64,000 nucleotides of DNA, from contig CAJNDT010004957.1 of the NCBI GenBank assembly GCA_905221615.1, positions 434,001 to 498,000 on the forward strand, in the 5' to 3' direction. The notes under the pieces were generated by a model. The model did not search any database. It saw only the letters and a program-made list of their open reading frames with translations, and was not told where the DNA came from. Shown here piece after piece: positions 1 to 11,600 of the stretch; positions within the stretch are counted from its first letter, which is position 1, and every line of letters starts with the position of its first letter. A program made the position numbers and the translations under genes. Origin of the DNA: Symbiodinium sp. CCMP2592. Taxonomy: Eukaryota; Sar; Dinophyceae; Suessiales; Symbiodiniaceae.

Positions 1-3000
1 GTGCCATGTCGTTTTCTGTATGTTGCCGCTCCCGCATGGCAGCCCCGAGGGTGTAGTGACTGAAGCACCCGAAACCCCAATACCCAAGCCCTTATAGCAT
101 CCTTTAACTTCTTCCTTGATCTCTCAAAGGGGCTGTTTTTAAATGAAATCCTGAAGGGAGCGCTTAAAGAAACCCCGATCGATCCCTTGGAGGGGCCTAA
201 CTGGCAATACGGGGCCTTTCTTTAACGATCACAGCGAAGGAACCAAGGAACCCAATGAGCTGTCCTCAGAGCTCTTTCGTCTACGACACCAGCCGAAGGC
301 CTGGTCCTTTGTGGCTTTGGGCTTAGGGTTTTAGAGCTTTGTGTAGGGTTTTGTCTCTCGCTCTCGCAAGACTTTTGGGTTACCCGAGGCCTCCAAGCCT
401 ACTCTGGGCCCAACAGTCTATGCATAGTAGCTACCTTTTGCTATTTGGAGCCCGAAGGCTACTGAACGGGTTTATATACAGGCATAATTATCGCATCTTA
501 TGAGGGTTCTAGGTTTGATAGCTTTTAGTGGAGCCCTCCTTCTTTACTATTACTTACTAGAATTTAGAGCTTCAGGGACTTTGGGGTTTACGGTCTTCAT
601 GCTTTAGGGCGCAGCACTTTTCCCTAATAAGTGTATACAGTATTCACGAAATCGTTTACAGAAACAACAGGCGTGCGGTTCAGCTGAAACAACGAGACAA
701 AACTCAACTACAACACCCTCTTAAGCAGAGGTGTTTGATGGTGTGGGTAAGGATGCAGTCCTCCACGCCGACACGCATGACATCCCTACAAAGCTTAGCC
801 CGACACATTGTTTAAAATGCTGACAATGCCCGTTACCGTGGCCACTTCGGGGCTTCGAAGCCTGATAACTTCTATTAAGTTCTGCTCGTCGTACCAAACC
901 CAAACTCCTCCGAGAGAAATCTCTTAAACTTGCCCATTAACCCTACTTCTGAAGACCGCGAGGGTGGCAATGCAGCAATCTCCAGCTGAGAAACGCAAGA
1001 AAAAATCCCTGTACCTGCTTCAATTGCAGCATCCTAACTTATCCCCTTTGCTGAGTAGGGGCTGCAGAGCACAGAAACCCTGAAACCTCAGGCCCTCACT
1101 CTAAACCCAAAGGGCCTCAGCCTTTTTACACAGGCATGATCGGAGCTTGCCCAGCTACCAGTAGGGCGAACTCCCTCAGCCTAAACCCAGATCCCCAACC
1201 TGCCTACTCACAGCCGTAGTCCGAGGCTATGATTGAAGCTTCGGGTAGTCGTAGACAAAGACAGGGTAGAACACTTAATCCCTCAGGCTCCAAGTATACA
1301 AATAGTACCTACTTTGGGGTCTAAAGTCTACAGATAGCATCTACTTTGGGCTATTTGGGGCCCCGGAGAATCGGCTTAGGATTTGTGGTTTGCGGATCAA
1401 GCGGGGTCTGTCGTGAGCCAAAGCTGTACTTCAGGCAACGAAGGCTAGCGTCCTAAGCCTGAAGATGAAAATGCCCTGCTCACGCCGCTAACCCTACGGT
1501 TTAGGGTTTAGGATTTAGGGGTTTTGGGGTTTAGGGTACTACACCCGGAACTCAAAGCCTTAAGCTCAAACGCTAGAGCGCCGAAGGCTCCGGGGTATCC
1601 GCCGCAGGCTGCCCGTCCGAAAATGGCTCGCCGGCTGACTCCTGGCACATGAAACTCCGTTTTGAGGGTTGCAGGGCTTTTTTCCCTCTCGCTTTGCTTG
1701 GAAGTCGATGCCCGCTTGCGATGTCTGACATATGGTGATTGATTGAAAACAGTTGCAGGGTTTGGGGTTTAGGGTTCAGGGTTTTCTTGTGGCTCCCACA
1801 TCCTACCATACTATGGTCGAAAGCCAAAATGAAGGGGCTGCTAGCTTTGTTTGTAGTGGGGTTCGGGCTTAGCTCCCATGATTGTGGGGTAGTTTGCAGG
1901 TTGGGGCTACAACGACTACAGGCACGCTTCGGGTGCTTTCGCCCATATGCTCTAGCTCATCGTACGATAGATCCAGGTGAATGCCGCCGGCTCCGATGGG
2001 GACTACCACCGGAAACAAAATCTCCAAGAATCGAAAAGCTACTGCAAGTCCGACTATACCTCAACTTGTCTTGCTTGACTAGAATTACCGGATAATAGTA
2101 AGCTGAACTCTGTGGAGATCCCAAACCCCTGCAAAATCTCGAAAGCCCTCCCAACCCTCAGCCCCTACATCCCTCAACCTCACCTAAACCCTGGAAAGCA
2201 TACCTTTTTGATGGGTTCCTTATTTTGATTTCCTCATATAAGCCCTCAGAGAGGGAAGTTTTTCCGGGTTAAGGCAAAGGCGAAAACTCTAATTAAGCTC
2301 TGAATGGGAAACCTCTCCTCGACCACTTGGCTTCGGCGTGGGCACCAAGCACGTGCTGGCGGATCTTCGGCTCCCTGACGAGTTTTTCGACTCTCACACT
2401 CGCTCAACGCAGGAGTGTTTAGGGGTTCAGGGCTTAGTGTCGGCGTCGCAGTGCAGGGCTTGCATGGGGCAGTGGTCCTTGGGTTGCTCTGAAGACAGAA
2501 TATGCACGAAGCCTGAACGTTCAGGCAGAGTTGTGGTTTTAGACACCATTCCTCAGCAAAGGCCAACAGGAACATGCTGCCCCATGCTCTTCAACTGGCC
2601 TCCGTGGCCACATCCTGCCGCCGGGCGCACCAAGCACAAGCCTCAAGTGCTCAGTCATAGCATTTGTTGCATAGCGACGTGGCACATACTTTGGAAGGGT
2701 GGGCTTTGTGTGACTGTGGCGACTGTACATTCCGTTCGGATCCGCAATCCTGCGACGCAAGGAGTGCAACAGAATCGCTTTGCCACCCGTTAAGAATCTG
2801 TCTGCGTGGTGTGGCAAAATATGCGGCAATGAACTGGGGCTCGATTCTCAGAGGGCTGCAGGTTGCGAGGCATGTGTTGTCATTACTTCCTGTATAAACC
2901 CCGAAGCCCCTGAAAGTTAGAGTCTAGAGTGTGCACATCAACACCAAATGCCATGCACTAGAGAATCATGTTCTGCGCCTTGGGTTTGTCAGCATCCTCT

Positions 3001-4170
3001 GGCACATCGCCGTCCTCGACTCTTTCCGCAAACCACATCACAAAACCCCAATCCCGAGAACTGTACCGCATGACACGCTTACTGGTGAAAGGGGCTGGGC
3101 GTTTGCAGGGAACACATCCGCCCAAGCCCAACTGCAAACCCCATATGTTCATTGGTTCCTGTTGGCTTGAGCTCCTTGGTCTCATGGAACAGATAGAGCA
3201 TGAACAGAAACAGCAAACACAAGCTGCTGTCAAAAGCCAGCACAACACAAACATACACTAAGAGCCTACGGGACAAAAAAAGGTTCGGAATGTATCCAAA
3301 ACCGTTAAACAGTATACAATTCCTTGAAACACAACAGTCAGGATGGTTGGAAAAGTTCTGTGGAGACAACGGCAGAGGCGGCTCACTCTCGTAAGATCTG
3401 GGCTGTTATGCATTGAGGGAACAGCAGGCCACAAGAAATACCACCCTTTGGGGGATAAAGAGTAGGAAACCGATATGTGAGTTTCCGAAATATGGGACCC
3501 TAATATGGTACCCTACATAGTAGGATCCTTGTTATGAAAACCACAAATAATAAGGTACCCTAGAGTGCCGGACCCATGGTTTAAGGCCGTAGATTCCCCA
3601 GACAAGCACGTCCTCGATGGCACTTCTGCGTGGACACCAACCGCCCGCTGGCTGCTCTTCAACCTCCTCCTTTCCGCATGCCCGAAAATCGTGCTGGCCA
3701 GAAGTATCTCAACCCCGAACCGTGAGGATCTACTACACGAGCAGACGAGGCATTCACTGCAACAGTGAATGCGACCCTCTCGAAACTTCTCTGACGCTGT
3801 ATGGCACTGTTTTGGAAGGCTTAACTACTTTGAGGAATCTCATGCTCGATTGTAGTGGCCCCTTGGGTTCACCAGGTGTAAGGTTTAGGGTACCAGAAAC
3901 CAAAGTGTCGTGAATTTACTTGTGCCTTGCAACGGCCTGTATCATGCTTATCATGCCCAACAAGGCCTCATGCAGGAGCCTGAACCGTTGGAATAGCGTT
4001 CTGGGGCACACTATTATATGATGATACAGCTACACAGAGGAACGCGTCAGGAATGGAACTTACAATTTTTGAAGCTTTTTGTAAATCTACAACCATTGAC
4101 ACATCTTTACAGTACCCTTAGAGGAACTCGATAGACCTTAAACCAGAGACGTGGGTTTCTCTTTCATGTG
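1..4170. other. Gene-poor stretch with degenerate telomere-like heptamers
   Basis: I see no supportable gene here. The open frames are short, overlap on both strands and show no motif. The sequence is full of decayed TTTAGGG / CCCTAAA heptamers (for example around 1500-1540 and 1758-1785) mixed with words such as CCCCGAAGCC. This resembles old, diverged telomere-like repeat DNA, the same texture as 53-64 kb. Confidence 0.6.
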
Positions 4171-4499
4171 GTTTAGATGGGGCCCCGGCCCACTAATAGT
4201 TCAACACTAGGTTTATTATCAAACAGACAGGCCAAAAGTAGCACAAGGAAATCTGATCTCATTCGGTTTTCCAGGGCCAGGCAGTGTTTTGAATCCAAAT
4301 ATGTTTGGCATAGTTTGGCGATTAGGGCTGTGAGATGGGGTCGGACCGGCGAAGAGGTTGGGAGGAGCTATCTGCAACTTACCAGCGAAGAGGTTTGGAA
4401 CCACGGTTTCGTTACCATCGCAACCTGGGCCCGGAGACCTTCTTTCAGACGGCCTGGACGCGGGGACTGGACTGGCCCGGCCGCCACAGAGACAGAGCA

Positions 4500-5420
4500 A
4501 AACTAGCACCAGAAAAGCACAAAAAAAACACAATCGGACCGCGTCGAGCACAAGAAAAGCACAACAGACAGAGACAATTTTGCACCAGAACTGCCGCGCG
4601 CCAATGTGTTTTGAAATCATGGAGCACAAAAAAAGCACAAACATACAAACACGTTTGGTTTTTGGAGCACAAGAAAAGCACAAAAAAAAACACAATCGGA
4701 TCGTTTCGAGCACAAGAAAAGCACAACAGCCGGAGCGTTTCGAGCACAAGAAAAGCACAAAAAAAAAGCACAAACATACAAACACGTTTGGTTTTTGGAG
4801 CACAAGAAAAGCACAAAAAAAAACACAATCGGATCGTTTCGAGCACAAGAAAAGCACAACAGCCGGAGCGTTTCGAGCACAAGAAAAGCACAAAAAAAAA
4901 GCACAAACATACAAACACGTTTGGTTTTTGGAGCACAAGAAAAGCACAAAAAAAAGCACAATCGGAGCGTTTCGAGCACAAGAAAAGCACAACAGCCGGA
5001 GCGTTTCGAGCACAAGAAAAGCACAAAAAAAAAGCACAAACATACAAACACGTTTGGTTTTTGGAGCACAAGAAAAGCACAAAAAAAACACAATCGGAGC
5101 GTTTCGAGCACAAGAAAAGCACAAAAAAAAAAACACAAACATGCAAACACGTTTGCGGAAACGAGCCCGGAGGCCTGCCTAGATTGCAGAAAGAGTACAG
5201 ACAGAGCACAAGAAAAGCACAACAGCCGGAGCGTTTCGAGCACAAGAAAAGCACAAACATACAAACACGTTTGGTTTTTGGAGCACAAGAAAAGCACAAA
5301 AAAAAAAACACAATCGGAGCGTTTCGAGCACAAGAAAAGCACAACAGCCGGAGCGTTTCGAGCACAAGAAAAGCACAAAAAAAAACACAATCGGATCGTT
5401 TCGAGCACCAGAAAAGCACA
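4500..5420. repeat. Satellite of about 133-bp period built from AGCACAAGAAAAGCACAA words
   Basis: The word GAGCACAAGAAAAGCACAA recurs every 20-45 bases with three alternating spacers (a CAATCGGA-GCGTTTC type, a CAGCCGGAGCGTTTC type and a CATACAAACACGTTTGGTTTTTG type). The ACGTTTGG marker occurs at about 4651, 4784, 4917, 5050 and 5267, giving a higher-order period of 133 bp, with one irregular step around 5140-5210. Because the unit lacks stop codons in several frames, long open frames appear on both strands; these are a by-product of the repeat. Confidence 0.9.
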
Positions 5421-5429
5421 ACAGAACAG

Positions 5430-7620
5430 AGGTTTCTGTGATCGAAATGTCGCGCCCGGGTACGCCTCTCAGTACTAAACTTGGTCGAAGAGGCCAGACC
5501 CCGGCCCGGCCTCAGCCCCCCCCCCACCCCCCCGTCCGTTCAGCTTTCCAGCCCAGCCCCCTCAGCCCCCCCCAGCACCCCCAGCCCCCCCCGCCCCGCC
5601 CCCCCTAGTCGCGCAGAGGCATTGCAGCTCCTGATGGTTGCTCAAGATCGAATCCGAGAAAACAACAGGGGTGTGACTGTGTTTGCAACTCATGGGGTGG
5701 CAGTTTACTTGTTGTCTCAGTCTTGCGTTTTCCATTCATGCGAGCATGATCACAAACGAGTCAACATTTCAGCATTTCCCTGGTGCTTCATCTTGTGCTT
5801 CTGTTTCTGCCCACTATTAGTGAGGCGGGGCCGCACACAAACTGTCAAAAAGAAGTTGTGACCCCAGCATTGCTGGCATAATCCCTGTTCGACTTCAGAA
5901 AGCCCCAAGCCCCTAGGGTTTAGGGGTTGAGGGGTTTAGGGTTTGGGTGTTTCGGGTTTACGCAAGACCTATGGAACACCCCTATAAGTCACAAAGCCTT
6001 CAACCCACCCCCCCCCGGGGCCGGTGTCCTCTGCGGCTCGTCGACGGCAACACCTCGCAAAGGCCTTCAGGAGTCTCGAAGCCCGAAGCGTCAAGGGTTT
6101 CAGCACTTACAACTAGACAAGCAAGCGAGGATCCAAGTACGCATCTGTCCAGCACATTGGCCACTCCAAGCAACATTGTACTACGGAGTCATCCTAGCGA
6201 TTCCCAGGGTGGGTGAGAGACACTAACAAAACATCACATGACAATCTCTTGACTGCACACAACCTTACAGCCTGCGCTCACTCCACTTCTCATGCACTGT
6301 GGCTATCCCGCATCTTCCTCTGCAGACTTCCTCATCCGTGGCAGCAAGACCAGCAAAACACATGCAAAAACCTCCCTCTCTCCTCATCCTCTGTTGCATG
6401 CAGTCCGGCAGAATTCCGCGTCTCATGCAAAAACTTGACCCCACTCATGCACTCAATGTATTCCATCACCAGAATTCAGTGGCATGCAGTTGCGAACTCC
6501 ACTCCTCATATGCACTCTATGTATTCCATCACCAGAATTCTGTGGCATGCAATTCTGAACTCCACCTGCTCCATGCATTCCTGCTCCATGCATTCATATA
6601 TAAAACCCGTGGCTCGATCAGTCCTCGATACCCAGTTCTGCACCAGGGTTAGACATTTGTATCTGATTTCGTGCAGCAAAACCTCTCAAATTCTCAGACA
6701 TGCTCCAGAATTCCCAAGCCGCGTACAGTAGCCTCTCCCCGACAGTGACAAAAGCTTGTGACCCAAGTCGGCGAGTTCGTGAACACTGATTCGGGCGCTC
6801 TCGCCTCGTCGCTCGGTCCGTCAGGTCTTGGCGTCCCAAGCTACGGCAGCTCGAATATACACGCAAGCTTCGCAGTTCCCAAAAACTTCGATCCCCAAGT
6901 CAGTCCCTATACATGTCACCAGGCAGATTCTTCGTCCATGGCAAAGCCCAGGAGGCACCTACTCGGCAACGTCAAGCATCAGCAAAATTCATATTCGTGT
7001 CGTTCATGCTGAAGAACCCTCAACCTCTCGTCAAGCAGTCTGTGACAGGGTTCTTTCCGTCACAGCGGGCCATGGCAATCACAGCGCAGGTTAGTGGTTC
7101 CTAAGGGGGGCGGGCAATCGTGAACAGCTTACGAAGCTCAGGAGACCAGACAGACAAGGAGTACGACGACACGGCACGATTGTTCCCCCGCAAGTTGTCA
7201 GGGTCGGCGGGCAAGCGGGGCCGTATACCCCCAAAGTTAACCTGTCAGAGCGAGAAGGCAGAGCCTCATATGTTGAAGTGTGTGTTGCTGGAGCACATGA
7301 CATCTCCTACTGCATCACAGTCCACTCGCACACTGAGCTAGCTGTTTGCTATGTCTCACCGGCAGAGTCACGAGTCTCGCATCACACAGGCTTGCAAAAA
7401 TGAGTTCATGTACACACATTTACACTGACATGCAACGGAAGTTTCATGCAAAACATGCCATGGACATGCACGTGCTTTAAATTCATCATGCAAAAACCTG
7501 TGTGCAACTCAAGACTCTATTCATAAGGACTTTGCTCAGAAGCGGGGTGTGAGCCTAAAACAAAAGGGCCATAGAACTAAAAACAAACCAAGCAACTAGG
7601 TGAGAACCCTAAATAAAGCA
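5430..7620. other. Non-coding stretch: C-rich tract and short tandem repeats
   Basis: No supportable gene. A cytosine-rich tract (about 5515-5610) is followed by telomere-like words at 5910-5960 and by sequence rich in CATGCA / ACTCATGC words. The open frames carry no recognisable motif. Confidence 0.5.
6451..6576. repeat. Two-copy 63-bp tandem repeat
   Basis: The segment beginning ACTCAATGTATTCCATCACC at 6451 recurs at 6514 as ACTCTATGTATTCCATCACC. Each copy continues through an EcoRI-like GAATTC, a GTGGCATGCA and a GAACTCCAC. The copies differ at only a few positions. Confidence 0.85.
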
Positions 7621-7652
7621 CGACCCCCACCCAGAAAGCTGAGCTCAAGATG

Positions 7653-8690
7653 CTAAAAGTGCGCTCCAAACAGGTTCGCGACGACGCTTCGAGGCACGTA
7701 AACCACGCGCCCATCCGTCAAAGTGATGCTTGTCAAGGGCGATGCGCCCGATCGCATCAGCTGTACATGCGGTACCGTCTCCTCCAAGTTGATGGGCTGC
7801 TGCGGGGGCGCGGTGGGGCTGTTCGCCCACTCTCGCTGCTCCGGTGAGGCAGCTCGTTGCTGGTTGTCTCCGTCCCCGTGTTCTGACTCCACCTCGGACT
7901 GGATGCGCACCACCGTCATCTGGATCTCCATCAGCGTGTCCCGAAGGATCTGTAATCGGTCCGGCTGGTGCGCGCAATCCTTCTCCACCTGCTCGGTTTT
8001 ACAGCCCCGCCACTTGACCATGGCCATGAGGTCGCCGCCCTCCTTCTTGACCCGGTGAAAGACATTGCTGATCTCCTTGAGGATCTCCGTCGTCTTCTCA
8101 CCAAGGGTGGTGTTCATAGTTTCTTGCCCCCTTTTCAACGGGGCAAGGCTTTGGCTGGAGATCTTGCTTGCCTCCACGATGCTCAGCTGGACTTCCTTCA
8201 GGATCTTGTCGAACTTGTCCTTGACCGCCTCAAGCATGCCATCCACGTCCCCAACCCGAAAGCCTGCCGTGCGCCTCCACGAGTCGTCAGGTTGGCAGAC
8301 CGCGAGCTGAAACACGGCGCCAGCAAACAGACAATCCTTCAACAGATCGACCCTTGGCCCAAGAATGGGCAGCACGCTCATGACGATTGAGATGGCCGGG
8401 TCTGTAAGGTGGATCTGGCGCTTCATGATCACCGCCTGCACCGCGCGGAAGAAGTAGCCCAGCACATCCGTGGCAAGGACGACCACCAACCAGATCCAAA
8501 TGACTTCCCACGCCAGCCCCGCGCCGCCCAGCATCAAATTCTCCGCTTTGGACCAGGAGGTCAGCACCAGCAAGAAGATGATGCTGCAGACATAGTAAAC
8601 TCCAAACACGGCAGTCTTGACGGGGCCCAGCTGCATCGCGAACTCCTCCTCCTCCTCCTCCTCCTCCTTCTCGTCCTTCTGCTCCCGCTT
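7653..8690 (-). CDS. Membrane protein with two TM segments and a helical tail, inside a retrocopy
   Basis: The frame is open from about 8690 to a stop at 7653. The first ATG (8636) gives 327 residues. Residues about 8-27 and 42-63 are strongly hydrophobic and look like two membrane helices. Residues about 115-250 are charged and helix-rich, and the C-terminal 80 residues are Q/P/S-rich. A GAG repeat just upstream adds a run of eight glutamates in frame before the ATG. The spliced-leader relict at 9193-9208 lies on the same strand upstream, so this looks like the 3' part of a reverse-transcribed mRNA. I do not recognise the family. Coding bias and length favour a real protein, but the upstream half needs frame changes to join, so it may be a decaying retrogene or may contain short introns. 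Confidence 0.6.
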   Translation of the reverse strand, partial: KREQKDEKEEEEEEEEFAMQLGPVKTAVFGVYYVCSIIFLLVLTSWSKAENLMLGGAGLAWEVIWIWLVVVLATDVLGYFFRAVQAVIMKRQIHLTDPAISIVMSVLPILGPRVDLLKDCLFAGAVFQLAVCQPDDSWRRTAGFRVGDVDGMLEAVKDKFDKILKEVQLSIVEASKISSQSLAPLKRGQETMNTTLGEKTTEILKEISNVFHRVKKEGGDLMAMVKWRGCKTEQVEKDCAHQPDRLQILRDTLMEIQMTVVRIQSEVESEHGDGDNQQRAASPEQREWANSPTAPPQQPINLEETVPHVQLMRSGASPLTSITLTDGRVVYVPRSVVANLFGAHF

Positions 8691-9136
8691 CTACGGTTAA
8701 GAGACGGTCGGCTTCTTCTTTTGACCCTTTCGAGGATCCCATGAATGGCACATGTGGCCCCTTTGAGCTTCTCAACAAGGACACCAGCCAGGCCAGGCTG
8801 ACTGGCACGGTTGCCACCACGACGGCCAGGCCGATGGTAAGGATGCCCACGATGAGCGCATCGATTCGACGAGCCGCCATTGCCGGGTACCATAGACCCA
8901 GCGCATGCCGCGCTCCATCCCCTGGAACCTCGGACGCACGGCATCTGGCTCTGGCAGGGCTCCAGATATCGTGCCGATGAAGGGGATCGGAAGATCGCCC
9001 CCCAGCCTGGCCGTAGGGCAGGTTTTCACCCTCACCACGGTAAGTTGCCGGCCGGGGACGTTGCTGGTATCCAGCTCCGAAATGGCTCAGAAGCCACAAC
9101 GACTCCCAGGGCAATCAAGATCCGGAGGAGAGTCAT
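8691..9136 (-). pseudogene. 5' part of the retrocopy: signal-like N terminus and a TM segment in shifting frames
   Basis: Reading the minus strand from the ATG at 9136, the product starts MTLLRILIALGVVVASEPF, a signal-peptide-like leader, and meets a stop at about 9032. The protein-like sequence then continues in a second frame, and from an ATG at 8880 in another frame as MAARRIDALIVGILTIGLA with a long hydrophobic helix. That frame runs into the GAG repeat at 8640-8665, where it is out of step with the downstream ORF. Either there are small introns (GTGAGG just after NLPW, a CCGTAG acceptor before the GAG run) or frameshifts have accumulated. The nearby spliced-leader relict favours a retroposed copy. 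Confidence 0.45.
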
Positions 9137-9192
9137 CGTGATCTTCGGGGCAGCTTCCGATCCGCACTGAGAGCTTTGCAAGGAAACAGCGG

Positions 9193-9208
9193 CTTGAGCC
9201 AAAATGGC
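9193..9208 (-). other. Relict dinoflagellate spliced-leader sequence
   Basis: On the minus strand these 16 bases read GCCATTTTGGCTCAAG, which I match from memory to the 3' 16 of the 22 bases of the conserved dinoflagellate spliced leader. It lies 57 bases upstream of the ATG at 9136. Genome-encoded leader fragments fused to a gene's 5' end are the known scar of mRNA that was trans-spliced, reverse-transcribed and reinserted. The 5' six bases of the leader are degraded. Confidence 0.8.
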
Positions 9209-9529
9209 AAGCGTCAAGGGTTTAGGGGTTTTGGGATTTAGGGGTTCGTAGAGTTCAGGGTTTATGTTGAAAACGGGCCAGTCTCAAATCTTCATAAACC
9301 CTGAACTTTCCCTCTGACATGTTGCACCGATACATAAGGAGCCGTACAGGGGTCGGGGTTGTTTCGGGAATTACGGTTAAGTGTTCCTGGTTCGGCGCAC
9401 TGTACTGCGGACATTAAAAAGCCCTAGTCGCTCTACACCAAACCCCTCGCTGCGAAGCCTTAAACCGGCCAGCACAAAACCAAACCGTCCTCAATGCCTA
9501 AACCTGCCCATGTGAAGACCCCTAATTAA

Positions 9530-9635
9530 CCCTAAGGGTCCATCTACCCATATAGGGATACATGAGCCCCAAAGTACCTATATAGGGACTACATTAAGGC
9601 CAATGTATACTATATGAGCACATGGACCCTTAGGG
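9530..9635. repeat. MITE-like fold-back with 14-bp terminal inverted repeats
   Basis: CCCTAAGGGTCCAT at 9530-9543 is inverted as ATGGACCCTTAGGG at 9622-9635, enclosing an AT-rich 78-bp core containing CCTATATAGGG. The size and structure fit a short non-autonomous element. I could not settle a target duplication. Confidence 0.6.
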
Positions 9636-10227
9636 TAACAACCCACTCCCTTGAAACGAATCTAGTGGGGATTGGTTGCAGAGCTTTAGGCTTCTGTCAT
9701 GTCGTCAGTGTCCAAACAACACTGGGCTAGCACCCACCCAAACCACGCGAAGCCCCAACACTGCTGCCCCAACTGAAATTTATACTGAACTTAGAACCCT
9801 AGCAAAATTATAATCTTAGCGGTCTCTTGGGGATTATAATAACAAAAAAGAAAAATACTTCTAAGTACGCCTAAGTGAACCTCGACATGGACTAAGGTCT
9901 GCAATCCTAAAACCCTGGAAACACACCCCAAAACCTGCACCAGAGGCTCTTGCCATTGGAAAGCATCGCAAGACTCTGGACCCAAGCTCTGGGACAGCAA
10001 GTTCCGGCAATGATTTCAAATGGTCCTACATCACAAGCAGGACAGAGTGCTGGACCCCCTAAAACCTGAAGACCCTCAAAGAAAACCCTTACAGACCCCC
10101 CCCGCAAGAACCCCGACAGCAACGATAAGATCATCCTTAAAGCAAGCCATGATCATCAGAGACATGTCTATTCTCTCCTGCTTGGTGTGAATGCTTCAGA
10201 CATAGGGTAGCTTTCGGGACAAGTTTA

Positions 10228-10505
10228 GTGTGGTCTTTATTTTGGTAACTTAAACCTCAAACCCCTATAGACCCCTAAAGGAACCCTTTTACAGGAATCG
10301 GTGTCAGGGCTACCTTATGGAACGGTATGCCCTAAAGGCCTGAATGAGCTATGGGCGACGTGTCGTCTTACGCAACCCGAAACCTGGGTTGTTAAGGAAT
10401 TGAGTTCGAGCTACCATAGCCGGGCTTTATAGCAATTAAAATGGTCTGTATTTTGATAACTTAAACCTTAAATCCCTAGACCCCTCAAGGAACCCTTATA
10501 GGTCC
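10228..10505. repeat. Diverged direct repeat
   Basis: About 65 bases from 10228 (TGTGGTCTTTATTTTGGTAA) recur from about 10441 as ATGGTCTGTATTTTGATAAC. Both continue into CTTAAACC...CCTAGACCCC..AAGGAACCC. The copies are clearly related but have many differences. Confidence 0.6.
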
Positions 10506-11369
10506 CTTCACGGAACCCGTAGAAACCATATTATGGTAACTTATACATTCAATAGAATGCCTGTAGCAAGCACCCAGAAAGCACGCCAAAATCCCTAAAC
10601 CCTATAAACCCTAAACCCTAAGAACCCCGAATACAAACCCAAAACAGCCTCGCGCATCTTCTGCGCCGCTGTCTGAGAGGCCGCAGCCTGGTCCTGAGGA
10701 GACTCTACAGGGGCCTTAAATATCTATATCAAATGCAGGTCTTGGAAACTAGAATGGGCTTTTGACATAATCATATATATATATATATATAGAGATAAGA
10801 CTGTCATGAGGGCTTAGGATTCTTGACCTTATATCGTGGAAAGTGTTGCAAAGCAATGCGCACTTCCAAACAAGGGGCAGGGTTTAGGGTTTCATCGCAG
10901 GTGCTAGTTCCACGCAAGGCCTCGGAATCCCGTCGACGCTGTGCGCACCGGGAGCAGGCCTGAAACACTCGACTCTAAATCCGTCAGTGTGCAGTTGAAA
11001 CCCAAAACAAAAGTACCATCGCCAATAATCTTGAGGGCTTAAAACTTCATATTCTACTAGAACAAAGAACGGAACTTTAGCTCCCATGCAGCACCTAGTA
11101 AACATAAGTTGCAGATGGCTTAATTCCGAGAGGAGTAGGGTTTTACTGGATGTAGGGTAGAAGTTTGAGAACGTGATCCCTTAATGCCTGCTCAGAAGGC
11201 TTCTTGTAATGTGGTGAAAATGAAAATACCGAAACCTTGTGTACTTCCTACCGAGATGTCCGGTCTCCACGGCATCACTCACGGACAACAGAACAGCAAG
11301 ACAAAAGGATTAACAAACGTATTACAAACATAATAACTACATGAGACCGCGCCGCTAGGACATGGGTGG

Positions 11370-11600
11370 GGGGGGTTAGTTCTTCCGGAGTATTGACCCC
11401 CCCCCCCCCATACGTCCGACTGGGGGGGGAAAAAATATGAGGGGGGGGGGGGTTCATATTTCCAGGAGTATTTGGGGGGGGGGGGGGGGGAGGTTCGTAG
11501 TCCAGGATCATTTAAGGGGTACTCCATGAGTATGGAGGGGGAAGATTCATAGTCCAGCAGTATGGAGGGGGGGGTTATATTCCAATATGGAGGAGGGGGT
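11370..11600. repeat. G-tract minisatellite
   Basis: Runs of 8-15 G (one of C) alternate with TTCATATTCCAGGAGTAT-like words. Similar words occur beside C-tracts at 52815-52910, just outside the opposite arm of the large inverted repeat, so the same repeat type borders both arms. Confidence 0.7.

Noticed and set aside
4500-5420. CRISPR-like array
   Set aside because: The spacers themselves recur in a fixed cycle and the genome is eukaryotic; this is a satellite.
4219-5527. Long overlapping open frames on both strands
   Set aside because: They come from the stop-free 133-bp satellite; no start context, domain or codon signal favours one strand.
7968-8390. Plus-strand 140-codon frame
   Set aside because: Antisense shadow of the minus-strand membrane protein, which has membrane helices and a clear helical domain.
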